A stretch of DNA of 64,000 nt, taken from assembly GCF_000171615.1 (NCBI RefSeq), contig NZ_ABFU01000060.3, positions 185,770 through 249,769 of the forward strand, in the 5' to 3' direction. This stretch comes from Bacillus coahuilensis m4-4. Its GTDB lineage: Bacteria > Bacillota > Bacilli > Bacillales > Bacillaceae_K. Of the stretch, positions 1 through 9,436 are shown one piece after another. Within the stretch, counting starts at the first letter, position 1. Every line of letters begins with the position of its first letter. The notes below the pieces were generated by a model. That model was not told where the DNA came from. It was given only the letters and a program-made list of their open reading frames with translations, and searched no databases. The position numbers and the translations under genes are program-made.

Positions 1-27
1 TGGGTTCGACTCCCACCGTCTCCACCA
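1..27 (+). ncRNA. ssrA: tmRNA (ssrA), 3' end only
   Basis: The first bases form a T-arm (TGGG, loop TTCGACT, CCCAC), the 3' acceptor strand CGTCTCC, a discriminator A and an encoded CCA. This matches the 3' end of Bacillus tmRNA, whose acceptor pairs with a 5' GGGGACG that would lie outside the window. tmRNA rescues stalled ribosomes with SmpB. An ordinary tRNA with the same arm cannot be fully excluded because the body is missing, but ssrA is near this chromosomal region in B. subtilis. Confidence 0.85.
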
Positions 28-76
28 TACATAACTTGGTGGAATACTCAAAATTAATGGATTTGACAATATAACT

Positions 77-114
77 AAAGAGGTACCCCTATAAATTAGT
101 GGGTACCTCTTTTT
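77..114 (+). terminator. Rho-independent terminator of ssrA
   Basis: A 12-bp perfect stem (77-88 with 101-112) and a 12-nt loop, followed by a T-run, 50 nt after the tmRNA end. Confidence 0.9.
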
Positions 115-224
115 ACTGTTTTCTAGTACTATTACACATTTCATTAAAATGGTACAAGTATCTGTTCCACTTTAGCATGTCTCTCATAGGATAAAGTGAA
201 AATACGAAAGGAGAGATCATCGAA

Positions 225-554
225 ATGGAAAAGAAACAATTAGTCGAAGCAAGAGAGTTATTAGAAGGGGTAATGGAAATACAACCTAAGGGAGGATTAG
301 ATTTAGAAGAGCTTTTAAGAGGTGGAGTTATTCTATCTGCGATTTTAACAGAATTAGCCGCAGCCGATTTACTATCAGCTGAAGCAGCTAAAGTAAGATT
401 ATTTGTAGATAGTTATTCTGGATCCTTTAATACTGAACAAGTACTTGAAGCAAATAGAACCGTTGCATCTGTAGCACAATCCATCTGCTGTATTAAAAAA
501 TCGGTTGTAGCTGAATTAGGTCTTGCATTTGGTGACGACGTGTCGAATAGCTAA
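225..554 (+). CDS. hypothetical protein, 109 aa
   Basis: Not recognised. A clear SD (AAAGGAG, 207-213) precedes an ATG start, and an intrinsic terminator follows, so the gene is probably real and monocistronic. The protein is acidic at the N-terminus, has a hydrophobic alanine/leucine-rich stretch near residues 34-50 and a Cys-Cys pair near residue 88. No signal peptide or catalytic motif is visible. It looks like a small, mostly helical cytosolic protein. Function unknown. Confidence 0.7.
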   Translation: MEKKQLVEARELLEGVMEIQPKGGLDLEELLRGGVILSAILTELAAADLLSAEAAKVRLFVDSYSGSFNTEQVLEANRTVASVAQSICCIKKSVVAELGLAFGDDVSNS

Positions 555-572
555 TTTAGGTAAACAGAAAGG

Positions 573-612
573 AGAACAGATTCTTATAGGACAACCTGTT
601 CTTCTTTTTTTA
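573..612 (+). terminator. intrinsic terminator after the 109-aa gene
   Basis: Stem AGAACAG (573-579) with CTGTTCT (596-602), followed by a run of T residues. Confidence 0.8.
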
Positions 613-812
613 TTTGTCATCAGTCGAACTCTATTTAATCAATAACAATCGTATCGTTTAATACATTGTTATTTTATTAATTTGAATGATACAAAAACAC
701 ATTACAGTACAACATTCTCCGATGATCAAAAATTATTGAAACCTTAGGGAACGAACACATATTAATGCGTAAAGGATGAAACACTGTATAATTGTTCACA
801 CCCCATCTTTTC
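613..812. other. intergenic, nothing recognised
   Basis: A/T-rich spacer between the terminator of the 109-aa gene and the end of the Lrp-family gene. No open frame, RNA element or repeat was recognised. Confidence 0.5.
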
Positions 813-1289
813 TTATACCCGTATCGGTAGTACAGTTGAATACTTAACCTCTCTCAGCGCCAAGCTCGTTTGAATCTTGGTAACCGCCATTTCATTTAAT
901 CTCCGAATAAAGGACTCCAATCCTTTACGGTCCTTACACGCCACTTTTAACAAGTAATCGTATTCCCCGGTTAAACAGTGACACTCCATAATCTCCTTCA
1001 TTGAATGGAGAGTGCTTTCTAACGTTTTAAGTTTTTCCGCTTCATGAAGGTTGGTACTGATAAAGACAAAACTTAGGAGATCAAATCCAAGCTTTTCATG
1101 ATTTAATATGGCCACCTGTTTATGAATGTACCCATCAGATTCCAATCTTTTAATTCGCCCATGAACTGCTGGAGCCGATAACTGAACGCGTTTTGAGATT
1201 TCTAAATTGCTTATCTGCCCATCCTTTTGAAGTAAATCTAAAATGTGGAGATCAATGGGGTCTAGCACTCTATTTACAATCGATTCCAT
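813..1289 (-). CDS. Lrp/AsnC family transcriptional regulator
   Basis: A 158-aa protein of normal family length. Residues about 8-60 form the AsnC-type winged helix (LDLLQKDGQISNLEIS, then a recognition helix with SAPAVHGRIKRLE). Residues about 70-150 form the RAM/AsnC ligand-binding domain that usually senses amino acids. Start chosen at ATG 1289 behind a strong AGGAGG. It is divergent from an EamA exporter, with a palindrome between the two genes. In this family that arrangement usually means the regulator controls itself and an amino-acid or metabolite exporter. Ligand unknown. Confidence 0.9.
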   Translation of the reverse strand: MESIVNRVLDPIDLHILDLLQKDGQISNLEISKRVQLSAPAVHGRIKRLESDGYIHKQVAILNHEKLGFDLLSFVFISTNLHEAEKLKTLESTLHSMKEIMECHCLTGEYDYLLKVACKDRKGLESFIRRLNEMAVTKIQTSLALREVKYSTVLPIRV

Positions 1290-1308
1290 GAGTCTTCCTC
1301 CTATGAAT

Positions 1309-1323
1309 ATTATTCAGAATAAT
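1309..1323. promoter_or_regulatory. candidate Lrp operator, 7-1-7 palindrome
   Basis: ATTATTC-A-GAATAAT is a perfect inverted repeat lying 20 bp upstream of the Lrp-family start, in the divergent promoter region shared with the EamA gene. Assignment to the adjacent regulator is inference. Confidence 0.5.
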
Positions 1324-1475
1324 GGAGCAAAAATATTCACTATCAAAATATTAGTAAGAATATAAACTTTTTTACCTTATGAAATTTCGTTTTTAATTCA
1401 TTATACAAATGATCATTCAGTTTTTATAGGAGAATGGTAAAATATATATACATTAAATCGCAGGAGTTAACTCAT

Positions 1476-2405
1476 ATGAAGTATTATGGATTACTTTTAT
1501 TAACCAGCTTTCTCTGGGGTGGAAATTTTATTGTCGGAAAAACACTTGTTCATTATGGAGACCCTGTTACGCTAACTGTGTTAAGATGGGCGATTGCGGT
1601 CATAAGCTTGATTCCTGTTGTATGGTGGAAGGAAAAAAAGCTGTGGCCGCCAATGAAAGCCATCCTGCCACTTTTCCTCATGGGAATAACAGGCGTAGCA
1701 CTATTTCAAGCATTACAGTTTATGGCTCTTGAGCAGACATCTGCAACAAACGTTGGCTTAATTTCTACATTGAATATGTTCTCCATTGCGGCATGCTCGT
1801 ATCTCTTCTTAAAAGAGAAAATGAATAGTTTGCAGTTTTTTTCTATGCTGTTATCCTTAGTAGGTGTATTGCTTGTGCTTTCAAAAGGAGATCTACAAAC
1901 TATTTTGTCCCTTCAGTTTAATCCAGGGGATATATTTATGGTAGCTGCGGTTTTGATGTGGGGGATTTATTCTGTTTGCAGTAAATGGGCTATGAAAATG
2001 GTTAGTCCTATGATGTCCATCTTGTATTCTGGGATTTTTGGTCTCGTGGTGATGATCCCTTTTGCAGTCAATCGCTTTCATATTGTAACGATAGATGTAC
2101 CTTTTTTACAAGCTATTTTGTATACGGGTCTTATATCAACGGTCTTTTGCATGGTTCTTTGGAATGTGGGAGTCAAACATCTAGGTCCAAGTACGTCTGG
2201 ATTATTTCTAAACTTTAACCCCATTTTTACAGCAATGTTAGCCTTTCTCTTCCTAGGAGAAAAGATGACGGTTATGCAAGCAGTAGGCAGCATCATCGTG
2301 ATCATAGGTTGTGTGCTATTTTCTTTCTTGAAGTCTAAACCTAGTATTCAATTAGTGCCTGATACCGTAGTCATAGGGGATTCGATTAAGCCAGTAAGAC
2401 AATGA
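1476..2405 (+). CDS. EamA/DMT family transporter
   Basis: A 309-aa integral membrane protein with about ten hydrophobic segments in two EamA repeats (residues about 5-135 and 150-285). It begins with the typical YYGLLLLTSFLWGGNFIVG segment. The family exports amino acids or other metabolites across the cytoplasmic membrane by drug/metabolite-type transport. I prefer ATG 1476, preceded by GCAGGAG, over the in-frame ATG at 1434, which lacks a well-placed SD. Divergent from the Lrp-family regulator, its likely controller. The hydrophilic C-terminal tail of about 30 residues is probably cytoplasmic. Confidence 0.85.
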   Translation: MKYYGLLLLTSFLWGGNFIVGKTLVHYGDPVTLTVLRWAIAVISLIPVVWWKEKKLWPPMKAILPLFLMGITGVALFQALQFMALEQTSATNVGLISTLNMFSIAACSYLFLKEKMNSLQFFSMLLSLVGVLLVLSKGDLQTILSLQFNPGDIFMVAAVLMWGIYSVCSKWAMKMVSPMMSILYSGIFGLVVMIPFAVNRFHIVTIDVPFLQAILYTGLISTVFCMVLWNVGVKHLGPSTSGLFLNFNPIFTAMLAFLFLGEKMTVMQAVGSIIVIIGCVLFSFLKSKPSIQLVPDTVVIGDSIKPVRQ

Positions 2406-2433
2406 TATATGAAATTTGTGTAAAATATAATAA

Positions 2434-2724
<291 letters not shown>

Positions 2725-2750
2725 TCCGCGGATTGTCATAGAGTAAGAGA

Positions 2751-2787
2751 AACCGTGCGGGTCATGACCCGTACGGTTATTCTTTTT
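2751..2787 (+). terminator. intrinsic terminator inherited from the amylase gene
   Basis: A 14-bp near-perfect stem (2751-2764 with 2765-2778, one G-T wobble) followed by ATTCTTTTT. It touches the 3' end of the convergent peroxiredoxin gene. Confidence 0.8.
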
Positions 2788-3289
2788 ACTTCATTTGCTT
2801 TTGAATGTATTGAACGATTTTGCGAAGCTCCGTTGTAGTTGGGCGTCCAAAGGGACTTGTTTGTTTTTGTTGATACAGTAATTCTCCTTTTTCGTTTACA
2901 AGGAAATAGGCAGGTTCACCGTGTGCTCCGTGATCTTCATATGGTGCTTCCTCATCGTGATAGAAGACATCAAATGCCTTTAAAGCTTCTAATTTTTCAT
3001 CAGCTAAGATAGGAAAAGTTAGATTGTTTTCTTCGGCCATGTTCTTTAGGCCTTCAAGTTTATCTGTTGAAATGGTGATAATGTTGACATTTTTCCCTTC
3101 GAAGAAGCTTTTGCTTTCTTCTAAACTAGTTAAGTCTTGTACACAAACCGGGCACCAAGCTCCTCTAAAGAAGATAATGAGATGCCATTCCGAGTGTTGA
3201 TTTTGGTGTTCCTCAAAGTTAAATGTTTCTCCAGTTGTTGAAGGTAATGTGAAATTTGGTATACGGTCACGTAGGGTAAAAGTAGCCAC
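2786..3289 (-). CDS. peroxiredoxin-like (AhpC/TSA) protein
   Basis: A 167-aa thioredoxin-fold protein. The FFRGAWCPVC motif places two cysteines at residues 46 and 49 in the peroxidatic/thioredoxin-like position, followed by ISTD and a C-terminal EPAYFLVNEKGEL strand. It probably reduces peroxides or acts as a thiol oxidoreductase in the cytosol. I chose the GTG at 3289, which follows AGGGAGGAATT, over an upstream in-frame ATG (3466) that would add a 59-residue unrelated extension overlapping the divergent VOC gene. A CxxC arrangement is less usual than one peroxidatic Cys, so a reductase role is possible. Confidence 0.85.
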   Translation of the reverse strand: MATFTLRDRIPNFTLPSTTGETFNFEEHQNQHSEWHLIIFFRGAWCPVCVQDLTSLEESKSFFEGKNVNIITISTDKLEGLKNMAEENNLTFPILADEKLEALKAFDVFYHDEEAPYEDHGAHGEPAYFLVNEKGELLYQQKQTSPFGRPTTTELRKIVQYIQKQMK

Positions 3290-3428
3290 AATAATTCCTC
3301 CCTTTACTATATTTAATACTCTTATATAGTACCCGGGTTTTACAAATATAAATGTAAGATGGCTAACCATTTTATTCTTCTGAAATATTCGATATAGTGG
3401 AATAAAGAATAGTGAAAGGAGATGGAAT

Positions 3429-3776
3429 ATGAAAATTATAGGCTTTCGATACGTAACCGTGAGCAATCAATGTGATGAAATGGTAGACTTCTTTCAAAAT
3501 CAGTTAGGCCTTGAAAACACGTATGAAAACCAAGAGGGCTACAACGGTGGAATATTTAAAGCCGATCATAGCTGGTTAGAGTTTTGGAAAGCGGGAGAAA
3601 ATATGCCTCCTATGACGATGATCCAACTGATTGTAGAGAACGCTGATGAGTTTGCTAGCAGCTTGGAAGGGAAAGGCTTAGAACTTCAAGGTCCTTTTGA
3701 ACAGCACGGAGAGAGAATGTATTCTATGAAGGCGCCAAATGGTATGCCAATTACGTTTCAATCGAACATAGAATAA
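3429..3776 (+). CDS. VOC family (glyoxalase/bleomycin-resistance fold) protein
   Basis: A 115-aa protein with one vicinal-oxygen-chelate module. It starts with MKIIGFRYVTVSNQ, continues with MVDFFQNQLGL, and ends with a YSMKAPNGMPITFQ strand. Family members bind a metal and act on small molecules or confer antibiotic tolerance. The substrate here cannot be told. GAAAGGAG precedes the ATG. It is divergent from the peroxiredoxin gene and convergent with the MFS gene, sharing a terminator with it. Confidence 0.8.
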   Translation: MKIIGFRYVTVSNQCDEMVDFFQNQLGLENTYENQEGYNGGIFKADHSWLEFWKAGENMPPMTMIQLIVENADEFASSLEGKGLELQGPFEQHGERMYSMKAPNGMPITFQSNIE

Positions 3777-3783
3777 AGGAAAA

Positions 3784-3809
3784 AAACCAGATGATTTCTC
3801 ATCTGGTTT
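3784..3809. terminator. bidirectional terminator
   Basis: AAACCAGATGA pairs with TCATCTGGTTT. A-rich and T-rich flanks on either side serve both the VOC gene (+) and the MFS gene (-), and the hairpin touches the MFS stop codon. Confidence 0.85.
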
Positions 3810-5006
3810 AACTTACTCTTTGTTCAAGTTCTAAAGGCTGTTGCATTTTATTTCTCGTATAGAAGAAGACAGTAATCAGGACGGAAAGTGAACCAATGAT
3901 CACTCCCATCATCTGTAGTCCAACGAGGTCCAAAAGCATACCAGTCATGAGTAACACTACTTGGAAAATAATACGGTCTAACATATTACGGAAGGAGAAG
4001 AATCGACCGTGATATTCTTTAGGCATTCGCGTTTGAAATATGGTTGCAGCAGTAGGAAAGAAGCAGCCGACAGAAAATCCGAACAACGTAAAGGCAACAA
4101 CGGATAAAATGGGTTGGTCTGCAAATACTAACATGATTTGGGCAATACCTATTAAGAATGAAAAGAAAAAGAGAATCTGATAAGGCGAACGTTTTCCGCT
4201 AATTTTCTTCACAAAGAAGGCACCTATCATAAATGCAATTCCCTCTGCTGTATAGATCCATCCTTTTATAGCTGAACTGTCTTGCAGTTCACTAATGCTT
4301 ATAACCATTAAATTAAATCCACCAATAAACAACAATGGAACTAATGTCATAATTAAGGTCATAAGAACAATCGGTCGGCCTTTAATAATGGGGAAGACTT
4401 CTTTAAACCCGCTCTTTTCTCGTTCTTTCGTAGTCGTTTTTCAACTATTTCTTCATCTATTTTTAATAGAAATGTTAAGAGAAACAGACCTAGGTAGGCT
4501 AGTAGAGAAAGAATATACAGCTGGGATAAGCTCATGATGACTAGAAATATACCAGCGATAGCTGTACCGATGACACGTGAAAGAGTAGAAACGTTCATAT
4601 GAACTCCATTCATTTGAAGCAATTCCTTTTCTTTAACGACTAACGGTATAGCTGCCTGTAAAGCAGGGAAATAAAAAGCAGCTGAAACTTGAATGGTAAT
4701 TAAAAAGGCTAGCATCCACCATACTGAATCTTGTTGAATGGCTACCAGCATAAACAAAACACTCATTGACCGAACAAAACCTGATACTAACATGACCTTC
4801 TTTTTAGATAGCTGGTCTGTCATTCTTCCAGCCATTGGCCCTACTACTATTCCAGCCAACAGCCCTACACCTAAAATGACAGATTTAAGAAAATCCGATG
4901 GCACCTTCGCTTGGAGAAACTCAAGATTTCCAATGATCCCTAACCATAATCCTATTCCTGCAACAAATTCACCGATCAACAGAATCCAAACATTTTTGTT
5001 TTCCAC
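3808..5006 (-). pseudogene. MFS transporter, split by one frameshift
   Basis: Two open frames together make one major facilitator of about 400 residues: 5006-4359 (N-terminal half, MENKNVWILLIGEFVAG, with a MAGRMTDQLSKKK loop-2 motif) and 4362-3808 (C-terminal half). The break lies at a run of four T on the + strand (4415-4418). One extra base there restores the reading NEKKSGFKEVFPIIKGRP into the second half. Both halves keep clean transmembrane segments, so the break is either recent or a sequencing error. The family exports drugs or metabolites. No regulator is adjacent and the substrate is unknown. Confidence 0.8.
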
Positions 5007-5120
5007 ATGTGCAGTACCTCGCTCATTTATTTCGACTCTCTAAATATACTACAAATGAATGGATTAGAGTATGAATTTTACTCAAATATAAATGGGAAAT
5101 TCTAGAGAAATTGTTCATAG

Positions 5121-5160
5121 AAAAGAGAAACCCTAACAGAAAGTAGGATTTCTCTTTTTA
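5121..5160 (-). terminator. terminator of the aldehyde dehydrogenase gene
   Basis: AAAAGAGAAACCCT pairs with AGGATTTCTCTTTT (one mismatch). On the minus strand a T-run follows the hairpin. Confidence 0.8.
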
Positions 5161-5174
5161 ATCTTTCGTCATTA

Positions 5175-6635
5175 TTATTGGATAAACGGTGAATAATCAC
5201 GTTTGTCTCGTTGAATGGATACCCACTTCACTGTCGTAAATTCCTCTAGAGCCCATTCCCCGTTAAATCGACCAAGACCTGATTTCTTTTCTCCACCAAA
5301 AGGCATATGTGGCTCATCATTCACCGGCTGATCATTGATGTGAATCATTCCAGTCTCCACTTCACGTGCAATGCGCATTGCGCGGTCCAGGTCTCTGGAA
5401 TGAATCGCACCGCTGAGTCCATAAGGAAGTTCGTTTGCTAATGACAATACCTCATCCTCTGATTGGAAGGTCATTATGGCCGCTACTGGACCAAAAATTT
5501 CGTTTTGAACAATGCTCATACTTTGTTTTACATCCGTTAAGATGGTTGGTTCTAGTACATTACCTTCAGCTTGTCCACCGTGCAGGAGGGTTGCTCCTTC
5601 TTTTGTACTTTCCTCTACTAGGTCAAGGATACGGTCAACTTGATCTCTAGAAATAAGTGGTCCAATATGAGTCGTTTTAGCTGAAGGATCACCAAACTCC
5701 AGCTCCTTCACTCTTTTTAGAAATGCTTCTGTAAAATCATTTGCAATCTTTTCATCTATCATAAAGCGGTTGATGCTCATACAAATTTGACCTTGATGAT
5801 AAAACTTGCCAAATAATGCAGATTCAACTGCTTGTTCAATATCAGCATCCTCTAATACGATAAATACGTTATTGCCCCCAAGCTCAAGAGCCGTTTTCTT
5901 AAGGTGTTTTCCAGCAAGCTCTCCAATATGTTGCCCTACATCCGTAGACCCTGTAAAGGAAATCAATCGTGGAATTGGGTTCACAATCACTTCATCCCCA
6001 ATTTCTGAACTTTTCCCAACTACAACATTTAACAATCCCTTTGGTAGGCCTGCCTCTTCAAAAATACTTGCAAAGATTAATCCACCCGTAACAGGTGATT
6101 TAGTGGACGGTTTTACGACCACAGCATTTCCAGTTGCAAGAGCGGTTATGATAGAACGCACCGCTAAATGGAATGGGAAATTCCAAGGACTGATAACTCC
6201 GACTACTCCTAGTGGATCACGATATACCCGATTTTCTTTCCCCTCAGTGATACTTGGAAGAACTTTTCCTTCCATTCTAAAAGGATACGTAGCAGCCTCT
6301 CTCATAATGTTAAGGGATACATCCACTTCACCCATTGATTTCATAAATGTACTGCCAGTTTCTTTTATCATCCATTCTACTATTACATCTCTTTCTGACT
6401 CGACAATGTCGATGGCTTTATATAAAATCTCCTGCTTCTTTTGGGGTAATGTGTTCTTCCAGTCCTTCTGTGCTAGTTTCGCTACTTCATAAGCATTTTT
6501 GACATCTTCCTTTGATGCAGCGCTAATAGAAAGGATGGATTCCTGTGTAAAAGGATTTTGAACATCAATGGTCCCCTCACCTGTTCCTTTCTGCCATTCT
6601 CCGTTTATATACACTTTCTCAAAGTTTGTATTCAA
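5175..6635 (-). CDS. NAD(P)-dependent aldehyde dehydrogenase
   Basis: A full-length 486-aa ALDH. The Asn of PWNF is residue 152, the cofactor Lys of VVKPS is 175, the general base Glu of ELGGNN is 251 and the catalytic Cys of QGQICMS is 285. It oxidises an aldehyde to the acid in the cytosol. The sequence style resembles Bacillus benzaldehyde/vanillin-type dehydrogenases (YfmT, DhaS/AldX group), but the substrate is not determined. The start is TTG at 6635 behind AAGGAG. Monocistronic, with its own terminator. Confidence 0.92.
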   Translation of the reverse strand: MNTNFEKVYINGEWQKGTGEGTIDVQNPFTQESILSISAASKEDVKNAYEVAKLAQKDWKNTLPQKKQEILYKAIDIVESERDVIVEWMIKETGSTFMKSMGEVDVSLNIMREAATYPFRMEGKVLPSITEGKENRVYRDPLGVVGVISPWNFPFHLAVRSIITALATGNAVVVKPSTKSPVTGGLIFASIFEEAGLPKGLLNVVVGKSSEIGDEVIVNPIPRLISFTGSTDVGQHIGELAGKHLKKTALELGGNNVFIVLEDADIEQAVESALFGKFYHQGQICMSINRFMIDEKIANDFTEAFLKRVKELEFGDPSAKTTHIGPLISRDQVDRILDLVEESTKEGATLLHGGQAEGNVLEPTILTDVKQSMSIVQNEIFGPVAAIMTFQSEDEVLSLANELPYGLSGAIHSRDLDRAMRIAREVETGMIHINDQPVNDEPHMPFGGEKKSGLGRFNGEWALEEFTTVKWVSIQRDKRDYSPFIQ

Positions 6636-6717
6636 ACTTGCTCACTCCTTATTTATGTCTATTCCATGTTTTCACCCTTTAAAAAATTTCAAACATGGTT
6701 GAACACACTGGAGAATA

Positions 6718-6748
6718 GAAAAACCTCACTTCTGTCCGAAGTGAGGTA
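6718..6748 (-). terminator. terminator of the DHA2 efflux gene
   Basis: ACCTCACTTC pairs with GAAGTGAGGT. On the minus strand the hairpin is followed by TTTTT. Confidence 0.85.
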
Positions 6749-6754
6749 GCTTTC

Positions 6755-8371
6755 TTATTTTGCTTCTGCTTGAACGGTCGCTTTCACCGGAGTTCCTTCT
6801 TTTTCCTCATCATGATTGGATGTGCGAAGTGGAATTTCTTTTAAGAAGAAGGTTGTAATAAACCCAAGTATAACGACACAAGCCCCCACAATAAATACAC
6901 CATTTAAGCCAAAGTTCAATGCTTCTTTTAAAGTTAGGATTAATTGGTCGAACATGCCCGTCATTTCAGCCGGAACTGTACCACGAATTGTCTCTAATTG
7001 ATCTGGATCCATCAAAGCTTGCGGATCTTGAAGCATGGCAACGGTATCTCCTTGTGGTGAATCGGCAGGAGGTGTAGGTAATTCACTTTGGGCTAAACGC
7101 TCTTCCATTAAATTCCCCATAACAGCACCAAAGATGGCTACACCTATGGTCCCACCAATTTGACGGAATGTCTGCATCGCAGAAGTAGCGACTCCTAAAT
7201 ATTTATGACTCACTGCATTTTGAACTGTAATATTAAACACAGGCATGTTCATACCTAAACCAATTCCCACAATGACTAGTTGAAAAATAATCTGCCACAG
7301 AGGTGAATTTACTTCAAGTGTAGAATTCAAATACAACCCTGCTGCCATAACAACAAATCCTACTAGTGAAAAAGCCTTGTACTTACCTGTCTTCGTAATT
7401 AAGTTTCCAATAATAATACTTGCTGCTACCATGGAAATCGTCATCACCATCTCAATTAAGCCTGAAACAGTTGCAGATCGACCCAACACACCCTGAACGT
7501 AAAATGGTACGTACATAATCGCGCCAAACATCCCCATACCTAAGAAGAAGCCTGCAATATTTGACACCGTAAATACGCTGTTCTTAAATAAGTGAAGCGG
7601 TAAAACAGGGCTCTTTGCCACTTTTAACTCTACCCATATGAACGTAAGGAGGGAAAGGACGCTTAATGAAAATAATCCGATAATTTCAAAAGAAGCCCAT
7701 TCATACCTTCCTCCTGCCCAGCTAAAGCCTAATAACAGAGTAATAATCATGGCGCTTAAAGCTAGCGAACCTAAATAATCAACTGGCTCTCGTTCTTCAG
7801 GACGATTATGGCTAGGATACAATTTGAAGATTAAAGCAAATGCTATGAAGCCGAGTGGTAGGAACAACCAGAAGACCCAGTTCCAAGCATAGTTATCCAC
7901 AATATATCCACCAAGTGTAGGCCCGAATAAACTGGAAAGTCCAAACGTAGCGCCCATTAATCCCTGCCAACGGCCACGCTCACGTGGACTAAACAAATCT
8001 CCCACGGTTGTAAAGGCAGAACTCATAATCATCCCTGCACCAAAACCTTGGAACCCACGATATAAAATTAATTGAATAATCGTATCTGATGTACCACTCA
8101 TGAAGGCACCAATCATAAAAATACCGATACCGATTAAGATGAAGATTTTACGTCCATAAATATCCGATAACTTTCCAACTAGCATCGCGGTAATCGTTGA
8201 CGTTAACATGTAAATCGTAAAGACCCAATCAAAATATTCCATACCACCGATTTGCCCAACAATCTTAGGCAATGCTGTACCGACGATGGTCATATTGACT
8301 GCCGCAAAAAACATAGCCCCCATCACAGCAATCATAATAGACACTTTTGTCCGTTGATCTAAATGCTCCAT
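6755..8371 (-). CDS. DHA2-family MFS multidrug efflux transporter
   Basis: A 538-aa protein with 14 predicted membrane segments, typical of EmrB/QacA proton-drug antiporters. The N-terminus reads DQRTKVSIMIAVMGAMFFAAVNMTIVG. The loop motif GKLSDIYGRKIF lies near residue 65, and the antiporter motif-C-like GATFGLSSLFGPTLGGYIVD follows segment 5. A long extracytoplasmic loop of about 60 residues lies before the last segment. Cotranscribed with the TetR gene 14 nt upstream, which probably represses the operon until a drug binds. The start ATG follows AGGAGG. Confidence 0.9.
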   Translation of the reverse strand: MEHLDQRTKVSIMIAVMGAMFFAAVNMTIVGTALPKIVGQIGGMEYFDWVFTIYMLTSTITAMLVGKLSDIYGRKIFILIGIGIFMIGAFMSGTSDTIIQLILYRGFQGFGAGMIMSSAFTTVGDLFSPRERGRWQGLMGATFGLSSLFGPTLGGYIVDNYAWNWVFWLFLPLGFIAFALIFKLYPSHNRPEEREPVDYLGSLALSAMIITLLLGFSWAGGRYEWASFEIIGLFSLSVLSLLTFIWVELKVAKSPVLPLHLFKNSVFTVSNIAGFFLGMGMFGAIMYVPFYVQGVLGRSATVSGLIEMVMTISMVAASIIIGNLITKTGKYKAFSLVGFVVMAAGLYLNSTLEVNSPLWQIIFQLVIVGIGLGMNMPVFNITVQNAVSHKYLGVATSAMQTFRQIGGTIGVAIFGAVMGNLMEERLAQSELPTPPADSPQGDTVAMLQDPQALMDPDQLETIRGTVPAEMTGMFDQLILTLKEALNFGLNGVFIVGACVVILGFITTFFLKEIPLRTSNHDEEKEGTPVKATVQAEAK

Positions 8372-8385
8372 AACGTTAAAACCTC

Positions 8386-9318
8386 CTATTGTATGTAGTG
8401 AAACACTACGGTTTGAATGGTAGTAATATGACTTTCAAGTGAGCTTTCTCGTTTTAAATAATGGAGTAAGGCTTCGATTAAAAAGCGTCGTGGAGATGTT
8501 GAATCTAATTCTTCTTGAAGCATGTTGAAAGAGGAAAGGATTTCATCATTCCCTAAAGCATCCACTTTTTCTTTTAATTCCTGTAATTCGTATTCTAATG
8601 TTTGTTTTGAAAAGTCTTTCGTAGTCGAACTCCCCACATATTGCTCGATTACATGTGTAGGTAATTGAAAAGCGGGTTGAAATCTCTCTAGTTGTTCTAC
8701 GATCCCATCTAGATGGTGAACAAATAACCTAGCTAGTTGATCGGTATCGTAGGTCAAACCTGTTTCATGGGCAATATACATATACTCTTTGAACGTTCCT
8801 TGTAAAAGGACAATCATATCCCAAATATAAGGCTTAATTTCTTCACCATAGGCTTCTAGTAGAACATCTTTTTGCCAGCTCAGTACCTCGGACTTTACTT
8901 GCTTCATTTGAGGCTGAATTTTTTCTTTTTCTTTTCCAGTTACATGCTTAAAGAACAGGATCATAAAATCCTTCTGCTTCAGCATCTGCTGAAATTGAAT
9001 GGACATATGCTTCACTAGTTTTTCTCGTTTAGATAACGCATAATCAGCGGAAATACTTTTTGCTTGTTGTAGTAACAGGTGATTATAATGTGTCATGACG
9101 GAAAGAAATAACTGATCTTTTGAAGGAAATAGCTTATATAAAGAGCCTTTTGAAATACTACATTGCTCTGCAATATCCTGCATCGATGTCTCATGGTAGC
9201 CCTTTGTTGAAAAAAACCTCATAGCTGCATCTATAATTTCTATTTTTTTCTCTTGGATGGTATTCACCTCTCTCAATATAACGTGACGTTGAACTAACGA
9301 GTCACAAAATGAACTCAT
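8386..9318 (-). CDS. TetR family transcriptional regulator
   Basis: An N-terminal TetR helix-turn-helix (IEIIDAAMRFFSTKGYHETSMQDIAEQCSISKGSLYKLF) is followed by a ligand-binding domain. The C-terminus is longer than usual, with a coiled-coil-like segment (LEYELQELKEKVDALG). It is the likely local repressor of the DHA2 pump downstream. The start is uncertain. ATG 9318 gives 310 aa but lies only about 8 nt from the predicted transcription start and has no SD, while GTG 9267 gives 293 aa and sits directly after GAGAGAG. The helix-turn-helix is included either way. Confidence 0.88.
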   Translation of the reverse strand: MSSFCDSLVQRHVILREVNTIQEKKIEIIDAAMRFFSTKGYHETSMQDIAEQCSISKGSLYKLFPSKDQLFLSVMTHYNHLLLQQAKSISADYALSKREKLVKHMSIQFQQMLKQKDFMILFFKHVTGKEKEKIQPQMKQVKSEVLSWQKDVLLEAYGEEIKPYIWDMIVLLQGTFKEYMYIAHETGLTYDTDQLARLFVHHLDGIVEQLERFQPAFQLPTHVIEQYVGSSTTKDFSKQTLEYELQELKEKVDALGNDEILSSFNMLQEELDSTSPRRFLIEALLHYLKRESSLESHITTIQTVVFHYIQ

Positions 9319-9332
9319 TGGTCATCTTGGTT

Positions 9333-9361
9333 ATTTTACGTGACAATCCTTCAAGCGTCAA
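9333..9361 (-). promoter_or_regulatory. sigma-A promoter of the tetR-pump operon
   Basis: On the minus strand: -35 TTGACG (9356-9361), a 17-bp spacer, -10 TAAAAT (9333-9338). The words TTACGTGAC (9336-9344) and TAACGTGAC (9279-9287), plus an inverted GTCAC at 9301-9305, are candidate half-sites for autoregulation. Confidence 0.7.
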
Positions 9362-9399
9362 TGGATTTACTGTAAAGAAAATAGAACCGTTTTCAACAT

Positions 9400-9427
9400 A
9401 AAAAAATCCCCGTCAATGTGCGGGGCA
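9400..9427 (-). terminator. terminator of the HAD gene
   Basis: CCCCG (9408-9412) pairs with CGGGG (9421-9425). A minus-strand T-run of six to seven follows. Confidence 0.8.
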
Positions 9428-9436
9428 TGCAAATCG

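Noticed and set aside
3290..3466. 59-residue N-terminal extension of the peroxiredoxin-like protein
   Set aside because: It overlaps the divergent VOC start, lacks an SD, and the internal GTG at 3289 has AGGGAGG correctly spaced.
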